A stretch of 64,000 nucleotides of DNA from Aquila chrysaetos chrysaetos. Taxonomy: Eukaryota; Chordata; Aves; Accipitriformes; Accipitridae. The stretch spans positions 36,703,120-36,767,119 of the forward strand of contig NC_044006.1 of NCBI RefSeq assembly GCF_900496995.4, read 5' to 3'. Below the pieces are notes generated by a model. It was not told where the DNA came from, made no database searches, and saw nothing but the letters and a program-made list of their open reading frames with translations. Below are positions 24,911 through 37,252 of the stretch, piece by piece. Position 1 is the stretch's first letter. Each line of letters opens with the position of its first letter. A program made the position numbers and the translations under genes.

Positions 24911-27900
24911 AACATAAGAGTCCCTCTGGGATTGCAGCACTCTTTCCTCCTGCAATAGATTTCCATTTTGCACCACTGTATAAAATCTCCTCCATGTCCC
25001 ATCAGCAAAAGGGATTAACAATAGGGAGAAGCATATGTGCATAGTTTTATGGGGTTCTAGGGAGGAATGTCTCTCCCTTCACCTCCCAGATGCATTCTCA
25101 ATAGAGGCCATTCTGTACATCCTTACGTTTGCTGTTTCTTTAACCTTGAATTAAAAACAAGTGTACATCAAACACTGGGCAGCATCTCCCTTTGATCTTC
25201 AGCATATTCAAACCACTTCCGAACATGCTGTGCTAGAGTTTGTTCTAGTGGTTGGGTTGTTTGGGCACAAATGCAAAAAAAAAAAAAAAAAAGAAAATAA
25301 AAGGAAAACAAAACCCTACACCCAAAAAAATCAGCAAAAGCCATCAACACCAGGAGTGGAAGCACTGGTGAAAGACTGATATGCTCATCTACAGTTCATC
25401 CTGAAAGGAAAGCAAGAGAATGAAAGCTCCCATCTGTTTGAAGCCCTTACTGTCTTGAGCCAACACTGTTAGAAAGAAATTGACTCCCTCTGTGCTGGAT
25501 CTGCTCTTCATTTTCTGGACTTCTGGTGTCCCACTTTGGTTTGCCCAGAGTCCCTTCCCTCTGCTCACTCTTCTTGTGTTGAACAAAGCAGATCCTGACT
25601 CACCCTTGTGCTCTGGCTATTACAATGTAGCATCAACTTCAGCGAAGTCAGAACAAGGACAAGAGCAAGGAGCATCAGGTCTTTCAGGTGAATCAAATGG
25701 CTGCTTCTTAATGCTTCAACTTCAGTCTCTGGCCTCCATCAACTCTGAGAAAGCCCAGATCTCCATGTGATATCTTGGATATTCTCTTTTCTCTGCTGCC
25801 TCAAGTTGCAGCTCTGCACAGGCCAGTATTTACAAAGTGTTGACGTCTGTCTTCCTGCTTTAGGCAATTTGGTTGTTTCATGGTAAGAAATATTTAGCAA
25901 GGTGTCCCGAGGGAGTGGCTAGTGTACTGGCGTCAGATGGACGACTTCTGGATGGCACTGTAACTACACTGGGAGTTACCTGCCACCAGCTGTAATGGGG
26001 ATTCTGCATGAACTCGACCAACAGGAGCAGGGATTTGCAAATAAGAGACTTTCTTGTGTACCTTATAACACTGTAAATTCTTAGGTCTTGATTCTTAATT
26101 CATGCTGGAATATATTTAATTATAATCTAGGCAATTTTTGAGTTCTCTGAATGAACAACAGGAAAGACATTTAACAACGTCTTCAGGAGTGTAAATAATG
26201 CAAGTCATAGAGGAGCCCAAGCAATGCTACCTTGTACTCAGGACCCTGGGGGCACAACTGTGCCACCTCCAGACCCAGGCAGAGCTGCTGCCCATTGGAG
26301 ACACTACAGCCCATCAGAGACCCTACCTTCCCTGTCTTCAGTCAGCTAAGCAGAGTAATGGGTATATTAAACAGCTTTGTCAGGGATCCAGTGGGGATGC
26401 TCACTGAGGCAACAGCCTCTGTGACATTGCTACTACACCGATGAAGTAAGATTTGTCATGTAAAGCTTCCCGTTCTCCCCACAACATCCTTCGCTTACTG
26501 CAAACTCCTCTTTTCCTTTCCAAAAGGAGGGGAATCAACTCCAAAATATTTATACTGCCTCTACCCCAAATCTTCCTGCATCACCATGGCTGGATGGATT
26601 TTCCCTTGGAGTAGTGCACTCAGTGATCCCAGCAGAAAGTGCCCCTGAGACCCCTCTTGTTCAAATGCTATGACATTACCTTATGCTGTAGGGTCTTGAG
26701 GGCTATTACTACAACAGTTGAAGCTGTAGTTGTCTATCACAACAGTAGCCTACCGAGCATGCTAGTGTATGTAAAGCAACATACCTGAAAGGATGTTCAG
26801 AGTCATTCTTTCTGAAAATGCTGCTAAATCTTTTCGGCTTGAGTGTTACCTGTCCACGTAAATACATCTTTTTCTTCTTTTCTTTGCAGTGCCTTTATAG
26901 CAAATGACAGAATTGAAAAGGTAAAACTCAAGGGACTTTCCATTCTAAAATCCTCAGCTTACTTCAACCTCACATGGTGGTGTAGCAACCTCAACATCTT
27001 CTCACTTGCACCTATATAAAATAACCAGAGCAGCTCCATAGGTTTACCCCTCTCAACATCCAGAGATGGAAGGGTAAGAGCCAGCCTGTTTTTGATAAGC
27101 ATTTCCAGTGTGGTGTTCTCAGCAGGAGCGCATTTGCCAAATCCTGCTGCATTTTTCACCCTTTAATATATATAGCTACAAGGGAAGGTTTCTGTGAGCA
27201 GAGCAAGCCCACAAGCCATTTTTTCCAGTCCTCTCTGTAAGCTCGTCTTCCTGCAGCACTTGCTGACCACTGGCTTGTTAACGCGCAGGCGTAGAGATTT
27301 GGCAAAGGCGCTATCAGCGTGGTCCTCGTCACACCAGCCAGGATCACCCTCTCTGCCCTTGTGTAGCTCAACATCTTAGTCCTTTATCGAGCTGCTGCAC
27401 ATAGCCATTGCCTTGAGCAGCTCAGGCTCCTGTCCGAAAGCTGATGAATAGTTTCCTGATGAGTGTGCGACGGGGACACCAAACGCCACGTGAGGAAGCA
27501 AGCCCTTTTATGACTGCTGAGATCACAGCGAGCTGAAGTGCAGCGAAGGTTTTCTGTAGATATTGAGAGCAGATCTTGCTTGAAGCCACTCCTGCTCCTG
27601 GCACCATGGAGGCGTTGCTCCCCTCACCCCCTCTCTCCCGGGCTAAGTATAGAAGACACTTGAACTCCCAGAATTTTCATTCCCACTCCGAGTTTTGCAG
27701 TGCAGCTCTTGCCGAGCAATCTTATCTGCGTGCTCTGCCCAGAGAGGTCCCCGCCGACTCCTCTGGGGCTCTGCAAGGGGCCGCACATCCCCAGTGTGCA
27801 ACCCACAGCCGGGCCTGCCCATCTCTGGTTTCCTTGCTTCAGCAGCAATGTGGAGATATTTTTGTAGTTTCCATGATATAGATGCTTAATGCCAACATCT

Positions 27901-28599
27901 GTTAGTCCTCTGTGACCTATGATTTTCCACACCCTGGTAGAAAGAGGGAGAAGCAACTCTACTGCTACTTGAGTGGCTTTCACTTACTGTTAGGAAGAGG
28001 CTGGATACAGGGAAGGGGAGCATGAGGAAGGGTGGGAGCTGCTTTTATAGCTGCTGAGGCTTCTTCCAGCCAGTTTCTGAGTTTTGCATCACCATGTGAA
28101 CATTTTTCCCTGTCAGACAGAAATAAGTGGAAGGGTAGCTGGCCCTGCTCATCACAGAGAGTGCACACTACTTGCAAATATTATTTTAGCGTGTCCCTGC
28201 TCTTCCCCGTCTCGGCCTAATATTTGCAGTGGATAATTTCTAAAGCCTAAATAACATAAACTTGTGATTGAACATGCTTTTCCTGAGCTAAACTCCACCC
28301 TGTTCCAAAGTAATTGCTTCCTCTCAGTGCCCCTTGTTAAATCCTCAGGAGAACAGGACAGAGAGGTTCGACTTCTGAGTCTCACAGCCAAACCACAAAG
28401 CCCAGTGGTCACCCCCACGTGTCTGGGGGCTCCTGTATCACACCCCAATCCATCCCTCTTCCTTCCTCTGTCCCTCTGCACCCCGCTGCCATGAGTCAAG
28501 CCCAGCTCTTTTCCTGGAGAACAGGGGTCCCCTGCCTGGGGCTGGCAGCCTCGTGGAGCTCCTCCAGGTCAGGTCCCTGAACGGCCCGAAATCTCCCGC
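24911..28599. other. Gene-free spacer
   Basis: Contains the A18 tract at 25275. Nothing else recognised. Confidence 0.55.
25275..25292. repeat. 18-base A tract
   Basis: A18 followed by an A-rich, G-interrupted stretch to about 25335. No retrogene body is recognisable to its left. Confidence 0.9.
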
Positions 28600-28870
28600 T
28601 CAGCTGCCAGCCGTGTGACAGGAGGCAGAGGCGGGTGTCACGCCGGGATGAATTTCAAAGCCAAAGAACCCTTGTTTTAAGTCTGTCACAAGCTTTGTGC
28701 AATAACCTTTCTCCCAGAAGATCGGCGATAAAGCTTTTAAAATTAATTTGCATAATTGGATCTTTAATTCTTTTTAAATGGAAACCAAAATGGCACTGTT
28801 CTCAACAAAAAAGACTTTCACAAAAGCCAAAGGATTGGTTGCAAGGTGGAGATGTGTCACTGAGCTGAAA
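28600..28870. promoter_or_regulatory. Candidate conserved enhancer
   Basis: A repeat-free block with an octamer ATTTGCAT (28746-28753) directly overlapping a homeodomain-type TAATTG (28753-28758), flanked by AATTAATT and CTTTAATTC and a GATAAAG motif near 28725. The overlap resembles POU/homeodomain composite sites. Inference from motifs alone. Confidence 0.35.
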
Positions 28871-29125
28871 CTAAGCCCAGATAAAAGATATTTAGGCAGA
28901 CTCTACCAAATTCTGGTTGCGGATGGAGTGGCGAAAGTTTGAGGTAACAGCACAGACTTCAGAAAAATTACTTCACGCTCGTGTCAGCATAACTGAGACT
29001 CGGTCTGCTGTAACTACTTTAATTTTTCAGCTCTGTGGTTAATTAGCAACCCTTTTAGTTTATAGCTCTTTTTTTATTCAAAAATTTATTAGATTAATAA
29101 ACACTGAAGATATTTTTATGACAGT

Positions 29126-29213
29126 GGGGCAAATGTTCCATTTGTGTAAAAGACCAAGACACCACTTGAGTTACTCTGGCTGCGATCATTTAATTCAGCA
29201 GAAATTTTGGCCC
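29126..29213. mobile_element. Short palindromic amniote repeat (MITE-like)
   Basis: Starts GGGGCAAAT and ends ATTTTGGCCC, approximate inverted termini. Internal pieces TTTGTGTAAAAG, GAGTTACTCTGGC and TTAATTCAGCAGAAATTTTGGCCC match both arms of the same palindromic family as 19073-19160 and 29803-29890. Confidence 0.55.
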
Positions 29214-29802
29214 ACGGAGATACTATTAGGAGAGCTGTGCATAGAAAACCACAGTTCAGCTAGTGAAAAACCATTCTCATGTGCTTGTAAATGAAAAGCA
29301 ACATTTCTAATGAAGTGCAACATATTTTACCTTCCACCCCTCCCTGAATTACATGTGTGGCTTTATATGGTGTTTTTACCTTAAAATAAAAAAAGCAATT
29401 ATAATAGGTACAATCCACCATACTTGTTTCTAAAGAACTGTTTTTATTGTTAAAAATATCCAAATGGCAAGGTACAAACCTGTTCTACAAGAGAGCTTGG
29501 TTTTCTCCCCCTGCTTGCAACAATTCATTCTTTAATCAAATATAAAGAAACTCCATCGGTGTCCTCTACTCGCCAGTGCTGTTAGTTACCCAAAGCAGCC
29601 TGAATACCAGCTAGAGGCTTATGGCTATAACCTCATTAGCCTTTGCTTTAAAACAGTAGTGAAATAGAAACACCGGAGCTGGGGCGAGCTGGCAGAATAC
29701 AAATAGAAGATTTCTGCGACTTGTCAGTCCTCCTGGGTGCTCCGTCACTGCTTGTGCCATGGAAACGCAGCCCAGGCGGCGGGAGCACGCAGGAAGCCCA
29801 CA

Positions 29803-29890
29803 GTTAAATTCTGCTCATGGGTACCCTGGTGTAAATCCAGAACAATGCCACCGGAGCCACTGGACTTAATTGGGATTTTCACCTGGGCAA
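29803..29890. mobile_element. Short palindromic amniote repeat (MITE-like)
   Basis: TTAAATTCTGCTCATGG, CCTGGTGTAAATCCAGAACAATGCCACCGGAGCCACTGGA and TTTTCACCTGGGCAA follow the pattern of a palindromic amniote repeat (left arm 'aaattctgctctcattgacactggtgtaaatccagagtaactccactggagtcactgga'). It lies about 600 bases from the related copy at 29126. Confidence 0.6.
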
Positions 29891-32261
29891 CCAAAATGCC
29901 TGAAGAAGTAAGGCATAGCTGGGCTGCTGCAGACACTGCCAGGAATAAAGGTGAGCTGTCAAGGTTAGTTGCAAGTGCTGCTGCTCAGATCAATTTTAGG
30001 TAGTTTACAGCTCTCACAGATATCAGTATTGCCCATATTATTATTTTTTTTGTTGTTGGTTTTTTCTTTTGTACTTTTTCAAGGATCCTTGTAAGAATAA
30101 AAACTGTGTTGCTGTAAATTAAAAAACCCTCATGAAATATAGTGAGAGCAACACATACCACTCTGTGGCACCAGGGATGTGATCTGTTTTAAGAAACACA
30201 TGGCTTTATGTTTAATGAAGGGAGCCTGTTGAAGGATTGCAGACCAGGAGAGCACACTAGATTTGTTGTTTTATTAGGTTCTGGGTTACGTACTTCTCCT
30301 TTTGCTGGGTATCTGACAACACATGCCATTCCACTCGCAACTGAATGAGCTGGGGAAGGAGGGCAGAAAAAAAGCATTTATGAAGGACTGGAGTATTTTA
30401 TTTTCTACCTTTTGAGAAAAGTGTTAAGGAAAAAAAATTGTATCTTTTTGCCTAAACTAGAAACAGAAACATATGGAAAGAGAAATGGAATTTAAGTAGA
30501 TGGAGAAGAATAATCATTCTCTACAAGCACACGGAAGGAATTGTTAGAAATACATAAAATACACTCACCAACATCCAGTTCATTGAAATCATGCACTTAA
30601 GATGCAGCAAAAACCCTCCAGTATATCAGGACCAGATCTTGAAAATACTTCATTGCCTGCAAGATTAATTGAAGGCACCTTCCATCACACATGGGATAAT
30701 TCGCACTTTTTGGGGTCAGGAACTACATGGCTATGATGTGTACATGTATGTATGATGTACAGGTACATGCTCCACGCTCCATCTTTGGAACTGCCTGAAA
30801 CTAGTGGGTAAGGGGCACTGCTGAGGCTGGCGTTTGCTGTTTCTCCTCATCCAGCATCACTGCAGGCCACTGCCAGAAGGGTCAGTCTCAAATTCCTCTC
30901 TAACCTGGTCTGTCAGCAGCGAGGTGTCCCCACCGCTTTATTTCGTATTTTGTGATCCTGCAACCAGTGCTGCTCCATTTCAAGTCTGCCCAGGTTCATT
31001 TCTCAGCAAACTGCTCTTTCCACACATGCCTCAGAAACCTCTTGACATCAGGTTAGCAAGCTGTGCCAGTTTGCCTACGGTTGTACAAGGGTGAGATTTG
31101 AGGCAAAAAGAGATGAACTGGAATCTGTGGCTGAGGCAGAGGGAAGGGCTGGATCACCTCTTCCAGCAGCAGCCTACATAGGTGTAACATGAGGCCACAT
31201 GTCTAAAATGTGATCCAAAACACCCCTCAAGAAATCCAGGCCTCCTGCCAGTACACCATGGAGCTGCCAGAATGATCCCACAGAAAATATGAACAACAGA
31301 GGTGGTCTCCAAAATCCTTCCCTGCTCCCAAACTTTAGCAGTGGATGAGGGCTGCAGGAAGGTTAACTTCTGCTTGTTTGTGTTTCACAGCCCCAAGCCA
31401 TCTCCTGAAGGACACAGAAGCTCTCCTGCAGCCTTTAACATGGTAGCCTTCTGTTCAAGACATTGATTCAAGACACGTGGAGACTTGAGCTCAACTCCCT
31501 TCTAACTCAGACAGGAATTAGATCCACACCTCCTAGAAATTTAAGGAATAGGTGGGAGTGAGGACAGGGAATCCTCCTCTCGATAGTCTAGCGGTGTGTG
31601 GCAATGAACGCATACTGACAGGGTTGCAGCTAAGCAGAAGGAAGCATTAACCCCCTCCTCCTCTCCTAGCTCACTTCTTAGGGCAGTGAAGATAACTCTG
31701 CTCTTCAGCTCTTCTCCACAACCAAGATCAACACCTTGGTCTGCTCACCTCTTCAGGGTATGATGGATTTCATGCATTTGGCACTTTGGTGCTAGCAAAG
31801 CACTTAACACTGGCATGCTTTTACCTAGTAATGTCTTTGTTAGAGTATTTTAAGCCTGTTACACAATGAAATCATCATTACGGTACTCTGGTTCCACACC
31901 ACCACCCGCTCAGGTGGCAACTCTGCACACTTTCCACTCTCTCCTCAAGCCCCTTGGAGACCACTTTTTGAACAGTTTTTTTTTAAAACAGTACTTTGCA
32001 CAGGCTCCAGAATATTAACAGCGGGAATTTCTCACTCCCACACAATGCAAATATCCTTTTATTAGATACTAGAGCTACTGGATACCCTGGTGACAGTGTC
32101 TAACAAAGCTCTGGTGCTAGTTCAGTTAACAGACCCCATATTTACAGTCTTCAGTCTTGGATATATAAATAGGCTAAGGCTCTGGGAATAGAAGATTTCC
32201 CCCACCCTGTCGCTGCCAAAGAAAAATCGGTGAAGAAGTTGTCCAGGCAGAAGTGCTCAGT

Positions 32262-32345
32262 GTGACGGTCCCCTCTCCGGCATCCCGGGCTCCGCTCCAG
32301 CGGGGAGCTCCATGCAGCAGCCCTGCGGAGACGGGCGTCCGTCCC
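32262..32345. other. Local CpG cluster
   Basis: About ten CpG dinucleotides within 84 bases, far above the CpG-poor flanks, at GC content well above the surroundings. Too short for a usual CpG island. May mark a small non-coding promoter or a fragment of a GC-rich repeat. Confidence 0.5.
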
Positions 32346-33323
32346 ATGGGATCACCCTCTGGGGAACACCCTTCACTTTTAATGGTAGAGGGAGATTTCA
32401 GTTTTAATTCCCTGGTCACTTTTTCCTCACAAGCTCAGGATAATGAGCTGTGACTCTTCAGCGAGAAAACCAACACATTTTAACATTTCTCTGAAAACAT
32501 TCGGAGAAAGTCCCAAACCCATGGGGTTTTGTTTATAATTGCTGCCAGGCTGATAAATCCTGGAGGCAGAGGAGTCTATATAAACAAAAAGATTTCCAGT
32601 AGCACAGGAAAACTGTGCAATACCAAGCTATCATCACCTTCTGATAGACAAAACATTTATAGTTTATTGTCAGGAGGACTCTGGCTGAAAAGCATTTGCC
32701 TGAGCCAGAACGGACTGACCTTTTGCAGTAGGCACAATAAGGCAGCGAATACAGCTGAGCTGTCAGACCTTCTGCAATAAACCCAAATCCCTTTTGATAA
32801 GGGGAATCAAAAGCACACAGCTCCCCACCACCTCCTAATAATGCCCATGACCTCAATGGTGCCTTACAAATCTGCTACATAGTTTGAGAACTAGATGCAA
32901 CACCTGCTTCCTGGCAGCAGGATTTTGTTTTCCTCTGGATAGGTGCTTAGCAATTTCAAATCACGTTCCCCAAGTGCCGGCTTCAGAGCCACAAGATAGT
33001 TTTCATTTCCTATCATGCTATCCTAACGCGACCTGTCCAAGAAGCCTCATCAATATTACAGCAGCAAATAGCTTGTCAACTGCCTTGTAAATAACACACT
33101 CCCACTCTGCTTTGTGCTCTGCATTTAATACTGTACTGGATATTTTAGAAATACCGGAATCTAGTTGAAAGCATGTAGTAATAAGATAAATATTTTGCCC
33201 ATCAAGAGTCAAAGTGCAGGTTGCTTACTCCTAGCACCTTGTGAGTCACTGCTTACTAAAGCAACAACCGAGAGAAGGCTCCAAACAAACCTGAAATGGG
33301 TACAATTACTTCTCCCTTCGTAT

Positions 33324-33382
33324 TGTGTGTGTGTGTATATATATATGTAAATTAAAAAAAAGAAACACCCCCCCCCCCCCCC
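33324..33382. repeat. (TG)n(TA)n microsatellite and C tract
   Basis: About six TG then six TA units (33324-33347), a short A-rich spacer, then C15 at 33368-33382, ending about 30 bases before the solo LTR. Confidence 0.9.
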
Positions 33383-33410
33383 ATATCACATTATGGAGTT
33401 TAGCAACTGG

Positions 33411-33415
33411 TCCTT
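33411..33415. repeat. Target-site duplication, left copy
   Basis: TCCTT immediately before the solo LTR; identical to the bases immediately after it at 34557-34561. Confidence 0.7.
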
Positions 33416-34556
33416 TATATTGGGTTTGTGTGGCAAGGTTTTGGTAGCCAGGGACGGGGTTACAGGGGTGGCTTCTGTGAGAAGCTGCTGGAAGCTTCTC
33501 TTGTGTCTGACAGAGCCAGTGCCAGCCGGCTCCAAGACGGACCCACCGCTGGCCAAGGCCGAGCCCATCAGCAACAGTGGTAGTGTCTCTGGGAGAACAG
33601 ATTTAAGAAGGAAAAAAAGTTGCTGGGACAGACAGAAACTGCAGCCGGAGAGAGGAGTGAGAACATGTAAGAGAAACAGACACTGATGTCAGTGAAGAAG
33701 GAGGGGGAGGAGATGCTCCAGGCGCCGGAGCAGAGATTCCCCTGCAGCCCGTGGGGAAGACCATGGTGAGGCAGGCTGTCCCCCTGCAGCCCATGGAGGG
33801 CCACGGTGGAGCAGATATCCACCTGCAGCCCATGGAGGACCCCACGCCGGAGTAGATGGGTGCCCGAAGGAGGCTGTGACCCTGTGGGAAGCCCGCACTG
33901 GAGCAGGCTTCTGGCAGGACCTGCGGATCTGTGGAGAGAGGAGCCCACACTGGAGCAGGTTTGCCGGCAGGACTTGTGACCCTGTGGGGGACCCACGCTG
34001 GAGCAGTGTGCTCCTGAAGGACTGCACGCCGTGGAAGGGACCCACGCTGGAGCAGTTCGTGAAGAACTGCAGCCCGGGGGAAGGACCCACGTTGGAGAAG
34101 TTCGTGGAGGACTGTCTCCTGTGGGAGGGACCCCACGCTGGAGCAGGGGAAGAGTGTGATGAGTCCTGCCCCTGAGGAGGATGAAGCGGCAGAAATAACG
34201 TGTGATGAACTGACTGTAAACCCCGTTCCCCGTCCTCCTGCACCACTGGGGGGGTAGGTAGAGAATCCGGGAGTGAAGCTGTGCCCGGGAAGAACGGAGA
34301 GGTGGGGGGAAGGTGTTCTGAGACTTGGTTTTATTTCTCTTTACCCTACTCTGGTTGATTGGTAATAAATTGAGTTAATTTTCCCCAAGTTGAGTCTGTT
34401 TTGCCCGTGATGGTAATTGGTGAGTGATCCCTCCCTGTCCTTGTCTCGACCCATGAGCCCTCTGTTATATTTTCTCTCCCCTGTCCAGCTGAGGAGGGGG
34501 AGTGATAGAACGGCTTTGGTGGGCACCTGGCGTTCAGCCAGGGTCAACCCTCCACA
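33416..34556 (+). mobile_element. Solo LTR of a bird endogenous retrovirus (probably ERVL-like)
   Basis: I recognise this as a long LTR family found in many copies in bird genomes. It runs from a degraded 5' end (TA where TG is expected) to a terminal CA at 34555-34556. The 5-bp sequence TCCTT flanks it on both sides (33411-33415 and 34557-34561), a target-site duplication that fixes the ends and fits the 5-bp duplications of ERVL-type elements. Sense is the plus strand: a decayed TATA-like ATTTAAG lies at 33600-33606 and an AATAAA at 34364-34369. The centre holds a degenerate internal tandem repeat (33721-34146). No internal retroviral genes or second LTR are present, so it is a recombination-derived solo LTR. 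Its many open frames on both strands are not retroviral genes. Exact subfamily not assigned. Confidence 0.85.
33721..34146 (+). repeat. Degenerate minisatellite inside the solo LTR
   Basis: About ten variants of a motif near CCCACGCTGGAGCAG recur inside the LTR. The clearest are at 33841, 33892, 33944, 33992, 34041, 34086 and 34132, spaced 45-52 bases apart, with weaker copies near 33721, 33762 and 33799. The intervening sequence often contains variants of CTGTGGGAGGGAC or CTGCAGCCCATGG. The array belongs to the LTR family as I know it and was not formed after insertion. Confidence 0.8.
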
Positions 34557-34561
34557 TCCTT
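34557..34561. repeat. Target-site duplication, right copy
   Basis: TCCTT directly after the terminal CA of the solo LTR, matching 33411-33415. Confidence 0.7.
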
Positions 34562-37224
34562 GCACATACCTAGCCTACTGCAGCATCAAAAGCAGCAATC
34601 CATTCAAATCTCTTGCTTGATTTGCATTAAAAGGAAACAATTATTTTTATTTCATAAAGATTCATTGAAAGGGGGAAAGGAAAAAATGCAGAACTTAGGG
34701 CAAAAATGAAACAAAGCCAAATAATGCCAGCCTGCTGGGAAGTCACCAGCCTTGGGTGGTGAACTTGAAATGCAAGTCCACATTCAGAACCAGGGTCTCA
34801 GCACCTAAGCCAGAGCACATGTGTTCAGGTATCAGCTTCAGGGGAATTTAAAATCAAAAGGAGCTTGAAGTTTTTTGAGTTTAACTGCTTTTTCAATTGG
34901 TTTAAACAGTTATTTAGATATTAGAGTTTCACAGATCCTTAAAAGCCCCTCAGTGCTTACTACGTCAGGCTGCTCAGTGTCTTCTTTACACTCAAATCCC
35001 TTCCTGTGCTTCAGTCATTCCTCCACTGACGTGGGGGTCCTTTGCAAGGTCACCCTGAGCCCAAGTAATTTCGTTGAATAACTGGATATGACTCCTCTCT
35101 TTACAAAATAAATACAAACTCTGGATCCAAAGAGGACGGGGGGGTTCTTCCATGTGTCTTTGATTCAGGCAGTGAAAACCTAAGTAGAACACAGGCCTCT
35201 CCGTTTCACGTTTTTTGCTGGCAAAGTAGGAAATTCTCCACTCAGCACGCAGATTTGCTGCAGTTTGCTTAGACACCAAGCCTCCATCTGCTCTGTCAGG
35301 GTCGTAAACCTCTTCCCTTGGGTCTGGGTTCTGCTAGTCCTTTGCCTCCCTTGCCTTCTTTCCTTATCTGAGGATAAGAAACAAAGTGAGAATAATAGCA
35401 TTTTATTGCTGCACAGCAGGACTGCAAAGGTAATTAAAGATTCTGAGGTTGGAGTAAAAGAAGATGTACCTGTTCCCTGGATAGACGAATTTATTTTCAT
35501 TTAAAAATGTAAACCCCAAAGATGACTGTAACAGTACGTTTCCCTCTTCCACCCCAAACAACTGAATCCATTTACCTGGAGTTTGATCAAGTTACAGCAC
35601 AGCAAATCCTGTTTAAAAACAGGCCCCTCCTTTTCCCTTTTTACTCTCATTTTACCGCTTTACAAAGCAAAACTCCAAACACTTTGTGAGTCACATATCA
35701 CTACCAAATAAGTAGCAGTCATTGAATGGTGCCTCATAAAGGAGGCAGGAAACAGGAAAAGCTCAAAATAAAGCTGTTTGTAAATTAAAGAACTAAGGGG
35801 AAGAATGGATAGGAAATGAGCCCCTTATTTTTTCTTCAAAATTATTCTGATTAATGAGGAGAAAGATCAATAGTCTATCTGCAGCTGCCATTGGGAAGAC
35901 AGGGTGAAGAGTGAATCCAGACCCAAGTATCCCCGTGGTGCCAACACATCACATTCTGCACAAGCTCGATATAATGAGCTGCAGAGTGAGATCTCATGCG
36001 ACTGCACTACTTACCTGTCTGTCCATTTCGTCCTTCATTATAGCTTGATGTGATCAGCTATAGGGTACCAAAAGGAGAAATGTATGGCATATATTTGTGA
36101 GCAGTCAGAAGAAGGATTGCTTTCATTCCTGCAACACAGCTTTCCTCCTACTGTAACAAGAGCCCCAAATACTCTCAAATTTCTCTGTGCACTGCTGCTG
36201 CATGCAGCTCTGAAGTCATGTACATCGTTTCCACAAGACACGGCAACACCTGGGCCCATGGCCTGATGCAAAACATACTGAAAGCAGCAAAACATTCCCA
36301 CTGACATTTCTGGATTTTGTTTTTCAATCAGCCCCTAAATGAAGTGCCTCAGATACTGCTGCTTCCTTTATTAATGTTTGGTTTGGGGACTTCATAATTA
36401 CGTTTAGCAGCTTTTGTGGGCCAGCAGATTCCTAGGCAAAATGACCTGGCAGGCTGCTGAGGCCATTTCCACTGGTTTTGGAGCACTGCGTAAGGAGAGA
36501 ATGACTGTTATTTGGATGGAGACCCTGGATGAAACAAGACAAGGCATCATGCTCCCATCCTCTTTGGCTTGCCCAGCGACAGGGAGAAAGTACCCAGCAC
36601 TATTTCATTAAGGTCTTGGCATGTTCCTTAATCGCACTTGTCATAGTTACAGGCACAAAGGAAGCACTTATCCCCAGTCCCTTTTCCCATCTGCGGCCAT
36701 TCATTTGCAGATCTGCCCAGAGATCAATCCACACTGGCAGGAGAGATAAGAGGGGACCCTGATGCTGGGCTTCAGAGATTACAGCAGCCAGGCATGCTCC
36801 AAGGGCCAATGCAGAGCCACAGAAGGGTATTGTGTTTTTGAGCATCCCCTGGTACATGCAGCCCAGAAACGCTATCACTGTTGGCCTGCTCCAGGCTCTG
36901 CAAAGACCTGATGGACACCAGCACTCAGATGCGGTTAGGGTGCGATTCCTCCTTTCTACGGCAACTGGGAACATACAAAGCAACACGCAGAGCAAGGCTA
37001 GTGCCAAAAAATATTACCGATACACATTTGTAAGAGAAAACTCTGCTTCCATTGCCAGCTCTCCAGAAGACACAGTCTTCTTTCTGGCATTACCCTGCTC
37101 CAAATGGGGAGGCAATCAAAGGGCTTTTAGCAGAAACCCATTAGCAAGAGGTACTGCTCCTGCAGCCACAGGAGTGACTAGCAGATAATGGGATACAGTT
37201 CTTAAAGAGCTGCCTCCTTGGCTA

Positions 37225-37252
37225 TATATACATACATACATACATACATACA
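37225..37252. repeat. (ATAC)n microsatellite
   Basis: TATATA followed by six to seven CATA units. Confidence 0.9.

Larger units (their letters stand above)
29891..33410. other. Gene-free spacer left of the large solo LTR
   Basis: Holds the CpG cluster (32262-32345) and simple repeats (33324-33382). No exon recognised. Confidence 0.55.

Noticed and set aside
25160..25380. A-rich tract considered as a retrogene tail
   Set aside because: No coding body or target-site duplication seen on either side.
33568..34246. Long overlapping open frames on the minus strand (up to 185 codons), rich in Pro, Ser and Leu
   Set aside because: They lie wholly inside the solo LTR and reflect its internal tandem repeat; they match no retroviral or host protein.
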